64,000 nucleotides of DNA. Source: Nageia nagi (lineage: Eukaryota > Pinophyta). Positions 37,109 to 50,440 of this stretch are shown here, piece after piece; the stretch's first letter is position 1; every line of letters begins with the position of its first letter. The DNA is taken from positions 21,576,001-21,640,000 of the forward strand of contig JBITNC010000002.1 in the NCBI GenBank assembly GCA_050084985.1. The letters are read 5' to 3'. Below the pieces are notes generated by a model. It was not told the origin of the DNA, ran no database searches, and was given only the letters and a program-made list of their open reading frames with translations. Position numbers and translations under genes: made by a program.

Positions 37109-39393
37109 TTTTTTCACTTTTTCACTTATTATAGTTTTGTCCAAATGCTATTACAAGCTAATTGATGATATCCTTTTCATATCGATTTGAATGTTTATGC
37201 TCTGTTATCATTTCATGTCATGTTCATCGATATCTGTGGTCATGTTAATCATGCTTGTCTATGGTGTTTTGCATGGGCATGCATGGTTGCCCTATCGCCT
37301 TTTCACTATTGTCATTTTATCAAATTTTTATCATCTTTTTAAATTTTATTCACTTACCTTTGGTAATACTTGTAAATATGTGAAGTTCGAGATTCATTTT
37401 ATTATTTTTGTCCATTTTATTTTACCAATTATTTGTTTCTTCATTACTTTATGGTCAAAATTTGTTGTAAACCTCTTTTTATCAATTTTTATCTTGGTAA
37501 TCATTGTGCAAATTTTTTCATATTTATCTTGTAACCTTTTGTGATCATTTTTGCCATACTTTATTTCTTTGTTATCATATCTTATTTGCTTGTAATCATA
37601 TCTTATTTGTTTGTACTTGTATTTTGTTTATTTATGAGCATATTTTAGAACAATCTCATAATTATCATGTTGTAAATTATACATATTGTGTTATTTATGC
37701 CCTTATCATTACCTTTTTCCTTTTATCATTTTGTAGTTTATTATTTATCCCTTCATCATCATTATTTATCTTGATCATGTTGCTTGTCAATTACATTATA
37801 TTCTGGTTATTTATTAATTTAAACTTTTTTGTAAGTATTCCCTTTTAATTTGTTGCATAGATATGTGTGTTAATCAATTAAAATTTATCTAGCATTATTA
37901 TATACATACATACACATGGTTTTGTTATCCATCCATACATGTGTTCATTACATCACATCCATACATCAAAATAAAAAGATGCATACATATCAGTATAAAA
38001 ATCAATCATATCACATCTCATCATCGCATATATCATCATAAATTATATCACCATCTATCATAAACTCATCATTATGAGAAAATCCATAGCATACATCATG
38101 TCAAATCATCAATCTTTATAAACATGTGAACATAATCAAGTCCATAATCATGCATCAAATGATAGTCCATCACTTGATATATAATAGTCCATAATAAATT
38201 TTTGATCATACATTAGAGTGTCTGACAAAATACATTAGTGCATAAATATGTCTAAATGGATACATATACAATAATTAGCACACACAAATGCATATCCAAA
38301 GCATCTAAATTTATCCTAGCCCTAGGGGTTATCTTATCAACCACTTTATCCCTCGATGGGGGTCTCATCATCTCCACCCTATCTCTAAATTTTTCTAGGG
38401 GGAGTCTTTGTCTTCCCCTCCCCCTTTACAATCACCCCTGATGGGCCTCTTGTACCATGGCCTGCACTTGGTAGCACTTGGGGGATCCTGAATGCACTCA
38501 TCCTATATGAGTGTGCTTATTACGAATATTACATAACTATGTAGGTTGATCTGCTACCCCCTACCTTGTGTGTTTTATGAGTCCCTCTCCTTTTGGACAT
38601 GGTAGTATGTATCTTGCTCCTGTTTTCGGATGGGGCACCTGCTTTGATGGTGGCTCAACAACTATAATCCCTGGTACCAAGAGCTACCCCTATAAGGCTA
38701 GTGCTCTAGTTGCCTCCTCTTCCAACTATCGAGGACTTCTAATATTTCTCTTATGGTATAATGTCTACCTTCTCTATTTGTGTTAACATTGAAGCCATCT
38801 ATGATCCTACCTATATTGCTCAAGAGTCCCTCTCTCATTGCATAGCATCCATCAATCCCATTAGGCACTGCACCTCTACTTGGCTACTTGCAGTTGCACG
38901 TGCATGTTGTCCCTATCTCTATTCAAAGTATCATGCTTTATTATCATTATGTCTCACTCCTAGCGAGTATTATCCCTCTCTAATATGAAAATGTCTCTCT
39001 TAACAAAATCTACATCCTTCTCACCCACTAGCTGTGGATCTTGGGCCTCTTATCCCTTTGCTATGGCATCGAACCATCTATCAAAATCAATCCCACCTAT
39101 GTCTCCACCACCAATCCCTACATCTCTTGAGCCTTGTTGTGTTCGCCATGCCTCTAGCTATGGCTGAGTAGCCCTTGCTATCATGGGTCCTCGTGCCTCT
39201 TTCCCTCCCTTCGATAGCTCATGTGACCTCCCACCAATCATGACCTACTCCTGCTACAAATCTCACCATGCATCATATGTAGTTCCATCCTAATGTTATC
39301 AATGTTGAGTACCTCATCAAGCACATCATCAAGAGGTGTGTACCTCCTTCGAAGTAATGCCCCTTGCACCTTCACTCGTCGATACAACTCAAG
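37109..39393 (+). repeat. Second copy of the gypsy 3' internal region (matches 7810-10045)
   Basis: Long continuous similarity in the same orientation, for example ATTATAGTTTTGTCCAAA, GTCATGTTCATCGAT, TTCTGGTTATTTATT, and later CTTTATCCCTCGATGGGGGT and CCACCACCAATCCCTACAT. Identity is about 90% by eye, with small indels. It ends abruptly at the N run, where the other copy continues past 10045. No conserved open frame is shared, so no protein is called. Confidence 0.8.
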
Positions 39394-39493
39394 NNNNNNN
39401 NNNNNNNNNNNNNNNNNNNNNNNNNNNNNNNNNNNNNNNNNNNNNNNNNNNNNNNNNNNNNNNNNNNNNNNNNNNNNNNNNNNNNNNNNNNNN
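39394..39493. other. Assembly gap (100 N)
   Basis: There are exactly 100 N, the conventional placeholder for a scaffold gap of unknown size. It falls inside a repeat that has a second copy in the window, so the missing sequence probably includes the continuation of that repeat (as at 10046 onward) and perhaps the 5' LTR of the following Copia element. Confidence 0.98.
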
Positions 39494-40973
39494 AAACCCC
39501 TTGAGCATTAATTTTTTGTTGACTACCCTCAAGAGGCAACGTATACTCCTTCTTGGTAAGGAAGGGTTGCCATCACTATTTTACCTATATGCATTTATTT
39601 TTTTTGACTTGAAGTATTTTAGAGTGCTTGAAGTAAAAGAAGCATTAAATATGCATGAAGTAGGGGTATGGGTCTCCTTCTTTTACCATTTAATTCTTGG
39701 AGACTTGGTAAGTAGTGAATATTTTTAACTTATTTTTACAATAAGGGCAAAAATATTTTAAGTTAAACTTAGCTTATTTAAAAAAAAATGCTTAGAATAT
39801 TTTTTATTGCATGTTTAATTTACTAAGGTGCACATGCAATTTCTAGAATGCTAACCTCTTAGCATTTTTTTCTCTCTAAGCATAGTAATTTAGTCTAAGT
39901 ATGTATTTTTTTAAGTAAATAAGGGAAATTTTTTTTACTTAAAATGCATACTTAAAAGACAAGTTTTAGCATACAAGTTTTTTAGGGATAAAACTTTAAG
40001 TGAAAAGGGAGGAATTTGTATAATTTTTTACTTAAATTTTATCTTGCATGCTAAACTTGTGATGCATGTCTCTTAATCTTGTTTGAGGTATAAAACATGC
40101 TTAGAACTTAAAATTTTTAAATAATGCATGATGCATGATTAATACTTAATTTTTAAGTCAAAGAATAATGCATGTTTTAAGTTATGGATTAATGCTAAGT
40201 AGGACTTAGTTCTTTTTTAAATTCATTAAGTGCTTGAATGAATTGAGCAAAATATACAAAATGTAAAATGTCCTTTAGGGTTAGTACATAACCCATTGGA
40301 CTTTTTAAAAGTTTTTCAAAATTCATGTGGATGATGTATTTTTACTTTATATTTTTGCACAATTGCTTTATACTTGCAAAACATAAAATATTGAAAGTAA
40401 CCCCTAAAATGAATACATCCGCATGTACTTTTCCACAACATAATTTGTTTGGGGAGCCATGAGGGGAGGATAGGGCAGGCTGGAGCCCTTTTAATTCGAA
40501 GAGCCAAGTGGTGGTAAATCCATCTTAATTACCTTTAAGACCTCTGTTGGATTGAACATAACTCTATTAGGTGGACAGGCATATGTTTAGTGATACCACA
40601 TGTCCGTACGTCCATTCAGGGATTATCTTGATAACCTAGGAGGAAAACTGAAAACCTTAATCAAGATAATTAAAATGGCCAGTCCAAGATACATCGAATC
40701 CTTAGAAAATAGTTGGTACTTCTCCTTATGAGAGTATATTACTGACCAAGGTGAACTAGGTGAGGACTTGGTAGTACCTGGGCTCCACCTTGCGGGCATC
40801 CAGTTGAAGGCCTAATTCTATACAAGAAAACAACCTCAACTTTATCCTTCTACGGATCATGGTTTATAAGTTTGCACATATATGGGACATGTTTACTTAT
40901 TAGATGTTTAATTTGTATAGATGATAAATTGTAAAATTTTTTATTCTTTTTGCTTATTTACTTTTGTACAGAA
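39494..40973 (+). mobile_element. Probable 5' untranslated/leader region of the Copia element
   Basis: No gene is readable. It is AT-rich, with TAAGT-type repeats to about 40300, then a more complex stretch (40500-40860). It leads directly into the Copia gag start at 40974. No LTR end or primer-binding site is recognisable, and the 45804 LTR sequence does not recur here, so the 5' LTR appears lost or lies in the gap. Confidence 0.35.
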
Positions 40974-43900
40974 ATGGTTGAAACCTTCATACCCAAGCAT
41001 ATACTCGACAGTTTCAACTTTGGCATATGGAAACCTCGTATGAAAGCTGACTTGCAAGCAAAGAAGTGTGGCAGATAGTTAATGAAGACATGGTCGCTCC
41101 TACAGATGAGAAGGCTCTTGAAATCTACTACTCAAAGAATGAGTTAGCAACTTCTATGATTTATCGAGCAGTTTCAGATGACATCCTTCTCATGATCTCT
41201 TCTTCAACATTAGCAAAAGAAACTTGTGATAGACTAAAAAAATTTACCTTGGATCAAAATTTTCAAGGAGGTTCACCATTCTACAAAAGTTGTTGCAATA
41301 TCATCAAGGTGAAGATGAAAGTGCTTCTATCTACTTGAACAAAATCATTAACCTCAGGACATAATTGGTTGGCTGTGGGTGCAACTGGATCAATGATGAG
41401 TTCATGGTCTTTATCATTCTTCAAAGCCTCTCTACAAAGTTCAGTAACTTTATCACAGTTATGGAGACTAGGCTCGATGATGAAGATGTCATCTCTCTTA
41501 ACAACCTTTCTAGACTCCTTCTGAAGCATGAGGAAACTTTGAATAAAAAAATATTGAATTTTTCTCCAAAGGATAATAGCATTGCTCTAGGAGCAACCAA
41601 AACTCCTTTCAAGAAGAAGTTCAAATATTATAAATTCAGAGATAACAAATCCTCATCTACCTTCAGGAAGTATGAGAATAAGGGCAACAATAATGGCAAC
41701 TTTAAGCAAAGGAATGACAAAGTTGGATCAAGCAATCCAACACCTCAAGAAAAGTTTGATGGAAATTGTAACTTTTGTGGCATCTTTGGGTATAAAGAGT
41801 ATGATTTTTATAAAAAAAATTTACTCAAAAAGTAAAGGAAAAGTAAATGTGAAAAATTTTAATAATAAGAAGAACAAGCATACTGCTACTGTTGCTTACT
41901 ACTCAATGATTCAAACTATTTCAAATGATTGGATTGTTGATTCAGGATGCACTAATCACATGTGTTATGAAAAAGATAAGTTTGAAAACTTTCATAAGTA
42001 TAAGAAGGATACAATTATGATAGGTGATAATACATTCTTTGATGTTCAGGGAATAGGGAGTGTGAAGATTCATGGAAAGGCTCTTGATAATGTTTTTATG
42101 TGCCTAAACTAAGGATGAATCTTATCTCTATAATTTAGATTACGAAAAAAGGATACTCATTTGAGTTTACCTCACACTCCTGGTGTGTCAAGAAAGGACT
42201 TGTCATCTTGATGAAAGGATCAGTAAAGGATGACCTTTATATTATGGATCAAGTTCTTTTAAAGATGTGTCTTGCTGCAAATGTTTATTCAAAAGGTAAT
42301 CTTTGGTATCAACGATTAGGGCACCTTAACCATAAGAGTATTTAAGATATGAAAAATCAAGAACTTGTGGAAGGTTTACCTAATATTTCACTCATAATTG
42401 GTCTTTGTGAAAGGTGCATTCTAGGAAAGATGAATAGGCAAAAGTTTGAAAAAGATAAGGTAACTTGGGCTACTTGTCCTCTTCAGCTTTTGCATTAGAT
42501 TTGATGGGTCCATTTCAGACTAAGTCTCTAGGGGGAGCTTCTTATGTTTTGACCTTCATTGATGACTTCAGTAGGATGACATTTGGTTATCTACTTGAGC
42601 ATAAGGATCAAACTTTTGACAGGTTTAAAGACTTCAAGGCTCTTGTTGAAAATCAAACTGATTTTAAGATCAAAATACTGAGATCTGATAATGGGGGTGA
42701 GTATAATAGCAATGAGTTTAATGACTATTGTGTTAAACATAGGATCAAGTGGTAATTCACAATCCATACACCCCTTAGTAAAATGGAGTTGCTGAAAGAA
42801 GAATCGCACCATTATGGAAATGGCAAGATGCATGTTGGGTAACCTTCCTAGTTTCTTATGGGGAGAAACTGTCACACTACCATTCACACCCTAAATAGGT
42901 GTCCTACTAAAGTAGTTGAAGGTAAAACTCCGTATGAAGCATAGATAGGAAAGAAACCTAACATCTCACACTTCAAGGTCTTTGGTTGTGATGCATTTGC
43001 CTTCATTACCTCAGAGAAAAGAAAGAAGCTACATAATATATTAGAAAAATACATCTTTATAGGGTATGATAATCAACATAGAGGTTATAGGCTCTACTCC
43101 TCATCCCATAAAATAGTCTTTATTTCTAGGGATGTCAAGTTCAATGAACTTCCTCAGAATACGACTTCTCATGCTGAGGTGTCTGATTCAGATGATTCTA
43201 TGTCTGCACTTAACTGGTTGGATGATCATGTAGGGAAGTCACCATAAGAGAAAAATTCTCCAGCTCAGAGAATTACAAGGAGTATGACCTTGAATAAATC
43301 CTTATTTACCAAAATTGATAATATGAATGAGCCATCAACATTCAAATAAGCTTCCAAGCAAGAGTGTTGGATGGAAGCTATGAAAGTTGAGTATGAGGCA
43401 CTCATGAAAAATGAAATTTGGGATTTGGTTTTTTATCCCAATGAGAAAAATACGATTGGAAATAAATGGATATACAAGGTCAAGTACAATTCTGATGGAG
43501 AAGTTGAAAAATACAAAGCAAGGTTAGTGGCCAAAGGATTTGCTCAGAAATATGGTATTGATTATAAGAAAACCTTTACTCCTGTGGCCAAGATGCTACT
43601 GTCAAGATAATCTTTGCTCTTTCTGCAGCTCAAGGATGGAAAGTTTTCCAACTTGATGTCAAGAGTGCATTTCTCAATGGTGACTTGGATGTAGAAATCT
43701 ACATGAATCAACAAGAAGGATTTATTCCAGAAGGATTTATTCTAGAAGGAAAAGAGTCTCTTGTGTGTAAACTAAAGAAGTCTCTGTATGGACTTAAGCA
43801 AGCACCTAGAGCATGGTACAAGAAAATTTTAGGATTCTTTACAGATATTGGTTTTTTCAAGTGCTTCTCTGACTTAGATCTCTATGTACTCAATCAAAGA

Positions 43901-44825
43901 AAAGATGTGGTCTTAATTCTCCTTTATGTGGATGATCTTCTCATAACTGGCAATAATATTGAAATCATCTAAGAGTGCATATCCAAATTAAAGGTAACAT
44001 TTAAAATGATTGATCTAGGTCTATTGCATTACATCTTAGGATGCAAGTATACCAACACAAAGATTGTACTTATCTTAGTCAATCTAAGTATATATCAGAC
44101 ATCTTACAAAAGTTTAGAATGGAGGAGTGTAAGTATGCTAAAATACCTATTTCTCCTAGAATCGTTGTATCACTGAGCTCAGATTCTTAGTTGGTTGATG
44201 CTACAGCTTATAGGTAATTGATTGGTAATCTTTTGTATCTGACTATCTCTCAACCTGATATTACCTTTGTAATGAATCTGATGACATGATTCATGCAAAA
44301 ACCATATGTTGAACACCTCAATGCTATTAAGCAAATATTGAGGTATGTGGCAGGGACAAAGGATCTTGCTCTTAAGTATTCCAAAGTGCCCTCAATTATT
44401 CTCTCAGGTTCTCAGATTCTGATTATGGAGGAGATAGAGATGATAGAAAATCAACCTCTGCATATGTGTTCAGCATTGGTTCAGGTGCTATCTCTTGGGC
44501 TTCCAAGAAGCAACCTACTGTGACTCTTTCTACCATCGAAGTCAAATATCGAGCCATGTCTATTGCTACCCAAGAAGCTATTTGGTTGAGGCATCTTCTG
44601 AATGAAATTGGGTATAAGCAAAATGGCCCATCTCTTATTTCTTCAGATAATCAATCGGTTATCTCTTTGGCTAAGAATTCTGTGTTCCATCAGAGAACCA
44701 AACATGTGGAAATCCAAGTCCATTTTATCAAGGAGAAGGTTCTATATGACATCATACACTTAGAGTATTGTCCATCTACTGAAAACTCTGTTGATTTATT
44801 CACCAAGCCCCTTTCTAAAGCTTAA
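40974..44825 (+). pseudogene. Ty1/copia gag-pol polyprotein relic
   Basis: The start is ATG at 40974 (MVETFIPKHILDSFNFGIWK). Domains in order: gag (41050-41800) with a decayed zinc knuckle (CNFCGIFGYKEYDF, lacking the His and last Cys); protease (WIVDSGCTNHMC, 41930); integrase (ALDLMGPFQTKSLGG, FIDDFSRMTFGYLL, then LRSDNGGEYNSNEF, 42490-42755); the RT start ([27 protein letters not shown], 43410-43590); the RT core (SLYGLKQAPRAWYKK, LLYVDDLLITGNN, to 43972); and RNase H ([20 protein letters not shown] to [10 protein letters not shown], 44540-44825). Protease-integrase-RT-RNase H order identifies Copia. At least eight stops or frameshifts break it, although catalytic motifs such as DSG and YVDD remain. 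No envelope-like gene is seen. Confidence 0.9.
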
Positions 44826-44867
44826 TTCAGCAAGCTTAGGGATTCTCTCGGGTTGGTGAAGTTGCCC

Positions 44868-44877
44868 TCAAGGGGGA
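44868..44877 (+). other. Polypurine tract-like motif directly after Copia pol
   Basis: AAGGGGGAG followed by TGAAGTTTGAAC lies about 50 bp after the RNase H stop. It is nearly the same as the tract before the LTR at 45804 (TTAAGGGGGAG followed by TGTTAG). Either one is an internal duplicate tract or two elements are juxtaposed here. Confidence 0.5.
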
Positions 44878-44939
44878 GTGAAGTTTGAACTTTTGTTAGT
44901 GATGACAACTTCACCTCTAAGAGGCCTTTTTTGATTGTA

Positions 44940-45320
44940 CATTCTATACCTCCGTGGTAAGTTTGCTCTGTATGATAAACTTGTTGTACAATTGTTGTTA
45001 TAGAGTGTTAATTATTTTATACCTCTGTGGTAAGTTTTCTCTACGTGACAAACTTGTATATTTTTATACCTCCGTGGTGAGTTTGCTCTACGTGACAAAC
45101 TTGTACATTTTATACCTCGATGGTAAGTTTGCTCTGCATGACAAACTTGTTGTACATTTTATACCTCCGTGGTGAGTTTGCTCTACATAGAAACTTGTTG
45201 TACAATTTTTTGAGCATATAATTAATATACCTCCGTGGTAAGTTCACTCTGCATGACGAACTTATTGTACATTCTATACCTCTATGGTGAGTTTACTCTA
45301 CGTGAGAAACTCGTTGTACA
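44940..45320 (+). repeat. Minisatellite with seven ~45-70-bp units
   Basis: The motif ATACCTCCGTGGTAAGTTTGC with variants recurs about seven times (near 44946, 45020, 45066, 45112, 45160, 45228 and 45278). It is usually followed by CTCTGCATGACAAACTTG and a variable AT-rich spacer. It lies between Copia pol and the 3' LTR. Its function is unknown; it could be part of the element's 3' non-coding region or of a second LTR. Confidence 0.85.
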
Positions 45321-45803
45321 ATTTTTATGCTCTATTAATAATCAACACATGTCTATATACAACAGGTGACTATGAGTGATGGCTTGGCATCTCCGTGATG
45401 ACTTATAGTGCACCATTAATCAGTTATTTATAAGATGGCATTATTTGATTCTTTTATTTGAATATATGATGCATCTAACTGATTTTGTTCATGAGTTGCT
45501 TGTAGCATGCAGGATCTTCTTCAGAAATGCAAGTTACTCACCTTGTAAAAGCAGCTCATGGAGACTCACATGTCAGCTTAAAGTTGATCGACTACTATGT
45601 ACAGTGAAACCAGTTATGGTTAATGATTATATTGTAAACCATTTTTTCAAATAGTAATGTAGTGAGTCTCATACTAGTTCTCAAAAAGATTCTCAAATAT
45701 GTAAATGTTCTCATCTCCACTTGTATCTCTATGGAGGAGAACTCTCTCTTACTCTCTCTCTTCTCTCTTCTACGCTCTATCCCAATATTGCATTAAGGGG
45801 GAG

Positions 45804-46272
45804 TGTTAGAATTTGTAATAAAATATTATGAATATCTAAACTCCTTGTAAGTTCAATTAATCACTTAAAGGATATGTAGATACCTTAAAGGATTAATTGA
45901 ATTCTTTATTATGTGTGGACTTTGACCTTACCATGGGGTTAGTTGGTAGGTTAAAGTTAGGTCATACATTTATTGTAACCCTAAGCTTACCTTAGGTTAA
46001 AGGGAGGTTAGGGAGGTGCTCTCAAGCTATAAATAGAGGGCCTCTCCTCTTGTAACATATCTAAGTTTTGGAGTAAGATTACTCTACTAGTTTGCGTAAG
46101 AGAGGAAGAGAATAGTTGTAAGAGGGGCATACTTGAGAATTGAGATACTAGTTGTGGATGTACTCCCAAGGAGGGAGGAACCACATTACACTTGTGTTAT
46201 TTTGTGTGAATGTTGTATGATTGAGCTTCCTAGTCTTGGACCTTGAGGATTAGAGTAGTGCTAATTCTTTCA
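45804..46272 (+). mobile_element. Copia-type 3' LTR
   Basis: It starts TGTTAGAATTTG right after the purine tract TTAAGGGGGAG and ends CTTTCA. It matches the solo LTR at 1499-2006 along its length, including CTATAAATAGAGGGCC (TATA-like) and GATGTACTCCCAAGGAGGG. Its position fits a 3' LTR of the Copia element upstream, provided the 44868-45803 stretch belongs to the same element. Confidence 0.8.
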
Positions 46273-46299
46273 GATGAACCTTATTTAGATGGATTATTG

Positions 46300-48520
46300 G
46301 GATTGGTTTGCATGATTCAAATATTTGATGAATCGGGTTAGTTTTTAGATGAAGATGGGCCTTTTCCAATTGATGACTTTGAGAACGATAATTCCTTATT
46401 AGAGTATATTATAGGAAGAAGTGAATTCCATCAATTAAGTGATAAAAGAAAATACTAAATTCATTTACATCCTCATTCCAATTTTAGAGTTGAATCAACC
46501 ACCTCGAAGGACATAAAAAGTCCCCCCTACTACACTAAACTACTCTTATTTGTCTTTTATTTAGAATTAGGTCTAGGTAGTTAGGGGAAAAGGGATTTGT
46601 TCTTTTTATTATTTGGAGTTATTTATGTTATACTAGTGCATAGAAATTAATAGTAGCACATCAATGCATTATTTTGAAGAGAAACTAATGTTGAGTTTAT
46701 TATGCATGGTTGGGAGTGTTTCCCATCCTACCCCAATTGAGTGATGAAAACATATTAATAGATTTATATATTAGACCTAAGAAGATATTAAAATGGGATT
46801 TTGGTTAGATGAGGAAGAAAAAGGATCTATTAAAAAAAATTAGTGATTATTTTGAGATGTTTGCTTGTGATTATGATGATACGCTTGGTTTGGATCATAA
46901 ATTTGTAACACTGCTTATTTGTTAGATGATAACAAACTTATAACTTAAAAGCTTAGAAAAATGAACATAAGTAATGCTTTTTTTATTAAGAAAGAAATTG
47001 ACAATTATTTGAAAGTTGGTTTCATTAGACTTGTATATTACTCTCCATGGATATCTATTGTAGTTCTTGTAGCAAATCCTGATGGAGAAGTAATATGTTA
47101 TACAAACTTTAGGGACATTAACAAAGCTTGTCCTAAGGATATGTTTCCACTCCTTAATATAAATGTGATTATTGATTCTACGATTAGTCATGAGATACTT
47201 TTTTTCATAGATGGATTTTTTAGTTACAATTACATTAGAATCAATAAATATGATCAACACAAAATAATCTTTGTGACTCCAAGCGATACATTTTTCTATG
47301 TTGTGATAACTTTTGGTTTAAAAAATGTAAGAGCAACATACTAAAGAGCTATAGTATCTTTATCATATGATCTAATTCATAAAACCATGGAGGTTTATGT
47401 GGATGGGATCTTATCTAAGTTAAAGAAAAGAAAGGATCATATTAAGGATTTGAGAGAAATTTTTAAAAGATTGAGAAGTAGAATTTGAGATTAGAATCAT
47501 CTAAGTATGCATTTGTATTATCTTCAAGTGAATTGCTTAGGTTTATTGTGTTAAGAAGGAGGATTGATGTAGATCCTAAAAAAGTGAATGCAATTAAAGA
47601 AATGCCTCCACCAAGGGGGTTAAAAAATCTAAAACATTTTAAAGGAAATATCTAATCGATAAGAAGATTCATTTCTCAATTTTTTGATAGAAAAAACCCA
47701 TTTTAATATTTATTGAAGAAGGTTGAGAAGTTCATTTGGGATTAGAAGTGTTAAAAGGACTTTGGAAACTTAAAGAGGTATCCTCTTAACGTTCCTATTT
47801 TAGATCCTCTCAATAATATAAATTCTTTATTGCTTTATGTTTCAACTACATTGATAACATTAGAGATAATGATTTCCTAGAAACATGATGAGAATAAGGA
47901 AAGAAAAGTTTGCTACATTAGTAAGATATTGTTTGATTATGAGACAAGATACACATCGATAGAGAATTCATTATTTATAATTATTTTTTCAACATATAAG
48001 TGAAGACATTATATGTTGGCAAATACCACTTCTGTGATAGCTTAGGTAGACCCTCTTAGATATTTGATGTCAAAATCCCATCTCTGAAGAAGAGTTGTAA
48101 AATTGGTGATGTTATTGCAAGAATTTAACCTTATTTTTCTTTTCGAAAAAGATATCAAGGAACAAGAAATTGTAGATTTATTTGTTTAGCATGTAGGAGA
48201 TAGTTAATTTATAGTAAGAGAAGCATTTACAAATTTGTATGTGAATAATGAAGAATTAGTTTTATACACCAATGTACCATTCTTGAATAAAAGCATTCAA
48301 AGGTTTTTACTAGTTTCTCAAAAGATGATGAATGGAATCTATACTTTGATAGTTCAAGGAGCATTAACATAGAAGGACCATTCATTGTACTTATAAATCC
48401 TCATGGTGATATTATTCATAAATCATATAGGTTGAGTTTTGAATGCACTAATAATATGATTGAGTATGAAGATTTGACATTAGGGTTGAAGTCTACTATT
48501 CTCTTAAAAGTATAGAGGAT
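46300..48520 (+). mobile_element. Ty3/gypsy Tat-lineage RT-RNase H block with extra archaeal-type RNase H
   Basis: The order is DYFEMFACDYDDTLGLDHKF (46840, the conserved pre-RT region), then RT in one open stretch (46961-47344) with LKVGFIRLVYYSPW, NFRDINKACPKDMFPL and TFGLKNVRATY. The following VYVDGILSK box has YVDG where active enzymes have YVDD. Next is KEMPPPRGLKNLKHFKG, and RNase H with VCYISKILFDYETRYTSIE (about 47910). At 48330-48500 comes DEWNLYFDSSRSINIEG, then FECTNNMIEYEDLTLGLKS, the second (archaeal-type) RNase H known from Tat-lineage elements. Integrase is absent; a LINE follows at once. Multiple stops. Confidence 0.85.
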
Positions 48521-48559
48521 AAATATCCTTCAAAATCATCACAATCAATGCCATGATCC

Positions 48560-50440
48560 TTAAGAGCCAGCTGCTCAAATTTAGCATCCTAATCTTATGG
48601 TTATTTTGAATGTGCAACCCATTTGGGAAGTTTTAGTTTCTCACCATCATTGATTATCAGCTATTTCTTGGAGTCAACCGTTGACCCGAGGCTTGGTTGT
48701 ATTTGGTTTGGACCTTCCTTTACCTCTATTATAGCTCAACTTCATCCTATTCTTAGTATGGAAGAGAGTTTTGGAGGCAAACTCCATCGCTCTTGTAGTT
48801 TGTATAGAGGCATTCCTTCTGGGTCAATGGAGAAGTGATGTCAGACAAGAGCTTCTCAAGGTGATAATAATTCATTTGAGTCCCTGCAAGTGTTAGGGGA
48901 TTCAAATGATGTTATGGTATTCCAAACCCATTATGTTTCTCAATTATTTTTTTCTCTTATAATGTAAGAGGATTGACGGACCTAACCCATAAGTACATGA
49001 TCTAAGGTGAGTTTGATGATATCACTCACACTTTTAGAATGTTATATTTTTTTTGTTTGCAAGAAGTTAAGATAGTTGACTTCATAATACATTGTACATG
49101 TTCTTTCTTCTAGTCATGATGCCCCTTATTCCATACCAATCATGAGATTGGAAAAGGGGAGTTACACCTTTATTTCTTCAAAGTGGAAATCGAGTGTGGT
49201 TTCTTAGGGTGTTTACCCATCAAACCAAGTGGTTTGGATGATGCTCGATATTTTAGGGAACCCCTTTAGAATTATTAATATTTATGCATCAAATGATGCT
49301 CATGATAGAAAATATTTATGAAGGTGGCTTGCGCTTTTTTTACCCCTCTCCATTTAGGTTTTATGTGAGGACTTCAACATGGTGGAAAACCTCTTTGATA
49401 AAAAGAGTTAATCTTCCATGCGCTAGAATCTTAGAAAATGGGAAGCTTGGTTTTTATGAAGAATAAATTGAATTTGATGGCTTTTCTCCTAATGACTTTA
49501 CAGAAGTTCATTGGTTTACTTAGTTGAATTTCAAGCCAACATATATAGAGTCCTCAAGCAGTTGGATAGGGTTATGTTGTATGAAAGTGATTTCTTTCAT
49601 TTTGATAGATTATCCCCTTCTCTACCCTTTGTATTCATTATCCCAAATACTACTGTGTCTGATCATGCTCCTATCCTTTTTGATATCTCATTTGATTAGG
49701 CTCAGGATAGAATTTTTCCTTCTCAATTCTAGTTGAATACCTCATTTTTTTAACTATCCTTCATACAAGCTCATATTTGTCAAATATGTAACTTAATTCC
49801 CCACCCTTTTGATTCTTTTGGTTGGATTCAATGTTGAAACAATTCTATCCTCATAACCATGAAGGTCCTTCACACTCTTGGAGTGGAGTTTTAAAAAAAA
49901 TATCATAGGTCTAACCAAATTATGAGAGATGAGCTTGATCGAACTTCTCGTAACCTTGAGTCCAATCCTTTTAATGAGTCTACCCAAGCTTTTGTTGTTG
50001 CTCTTCATCATGAGATAAGGAAGGTTGACATGTATGAAGCTAAGGGAGCCCATGTCAAGGCTCACCTAAACTGGATTAATGTGGATGAAAGAGTCTCTAG
50101 GGAATTATTCAAATGCCTCCACCCTCCTTTTCATATGTCTTAATTTCAAGCTATTTAGTTTGATAGTGTTTGGTTCACTTCCCTTCTTGATATCATGTCC
50201 ACCTTTATGACATATTATCAGAAAGTTTTTGCTTCTCAATATCTCTCCCATGTTATCCAAAGAGCTCTTTATGAGTGTTGTGTTGTCATACCTCTTAGGA
50301 ATTCCCAACCTCAAAGGGACTCATATGAAACACCTCTCTCCTTAGATGACTTGAAATCTTCTCTGTATTAGATGGCTAATGATAAACCTCTGAAATTGAT
50401 GCTTTTTCCTATGATTTTTATTAATTTTTTTCTCTATAAG
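48560..50440 (+). mobile_element. LINE (L1-type) endonuclease and linker fragment
   Basis: Broken plus-strand frames give LQEVKIVDF (about 49055), VVWMMLDILGNPFRIINIYA (49225-49285), LCEDFNMVENLFDKK (about 49365-49405), LKQLDRVMLYESDFFHFDRL and TTVSDHAPILFDIS (49550-49695). That is the apurinic-type endonuclease order of plant LINEs (Glu, DFNMV, W/LDR, SDH). The following MRDELDRTSRNLESNPFNES (49922) and SLDDLKSS (50340) fit the linker before the RT. RT itself is missing. It could be the 5' half of the LINE family whose RT occurs in the 2.15-kb repeat, but that is unproved. Confidence 0.75.
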
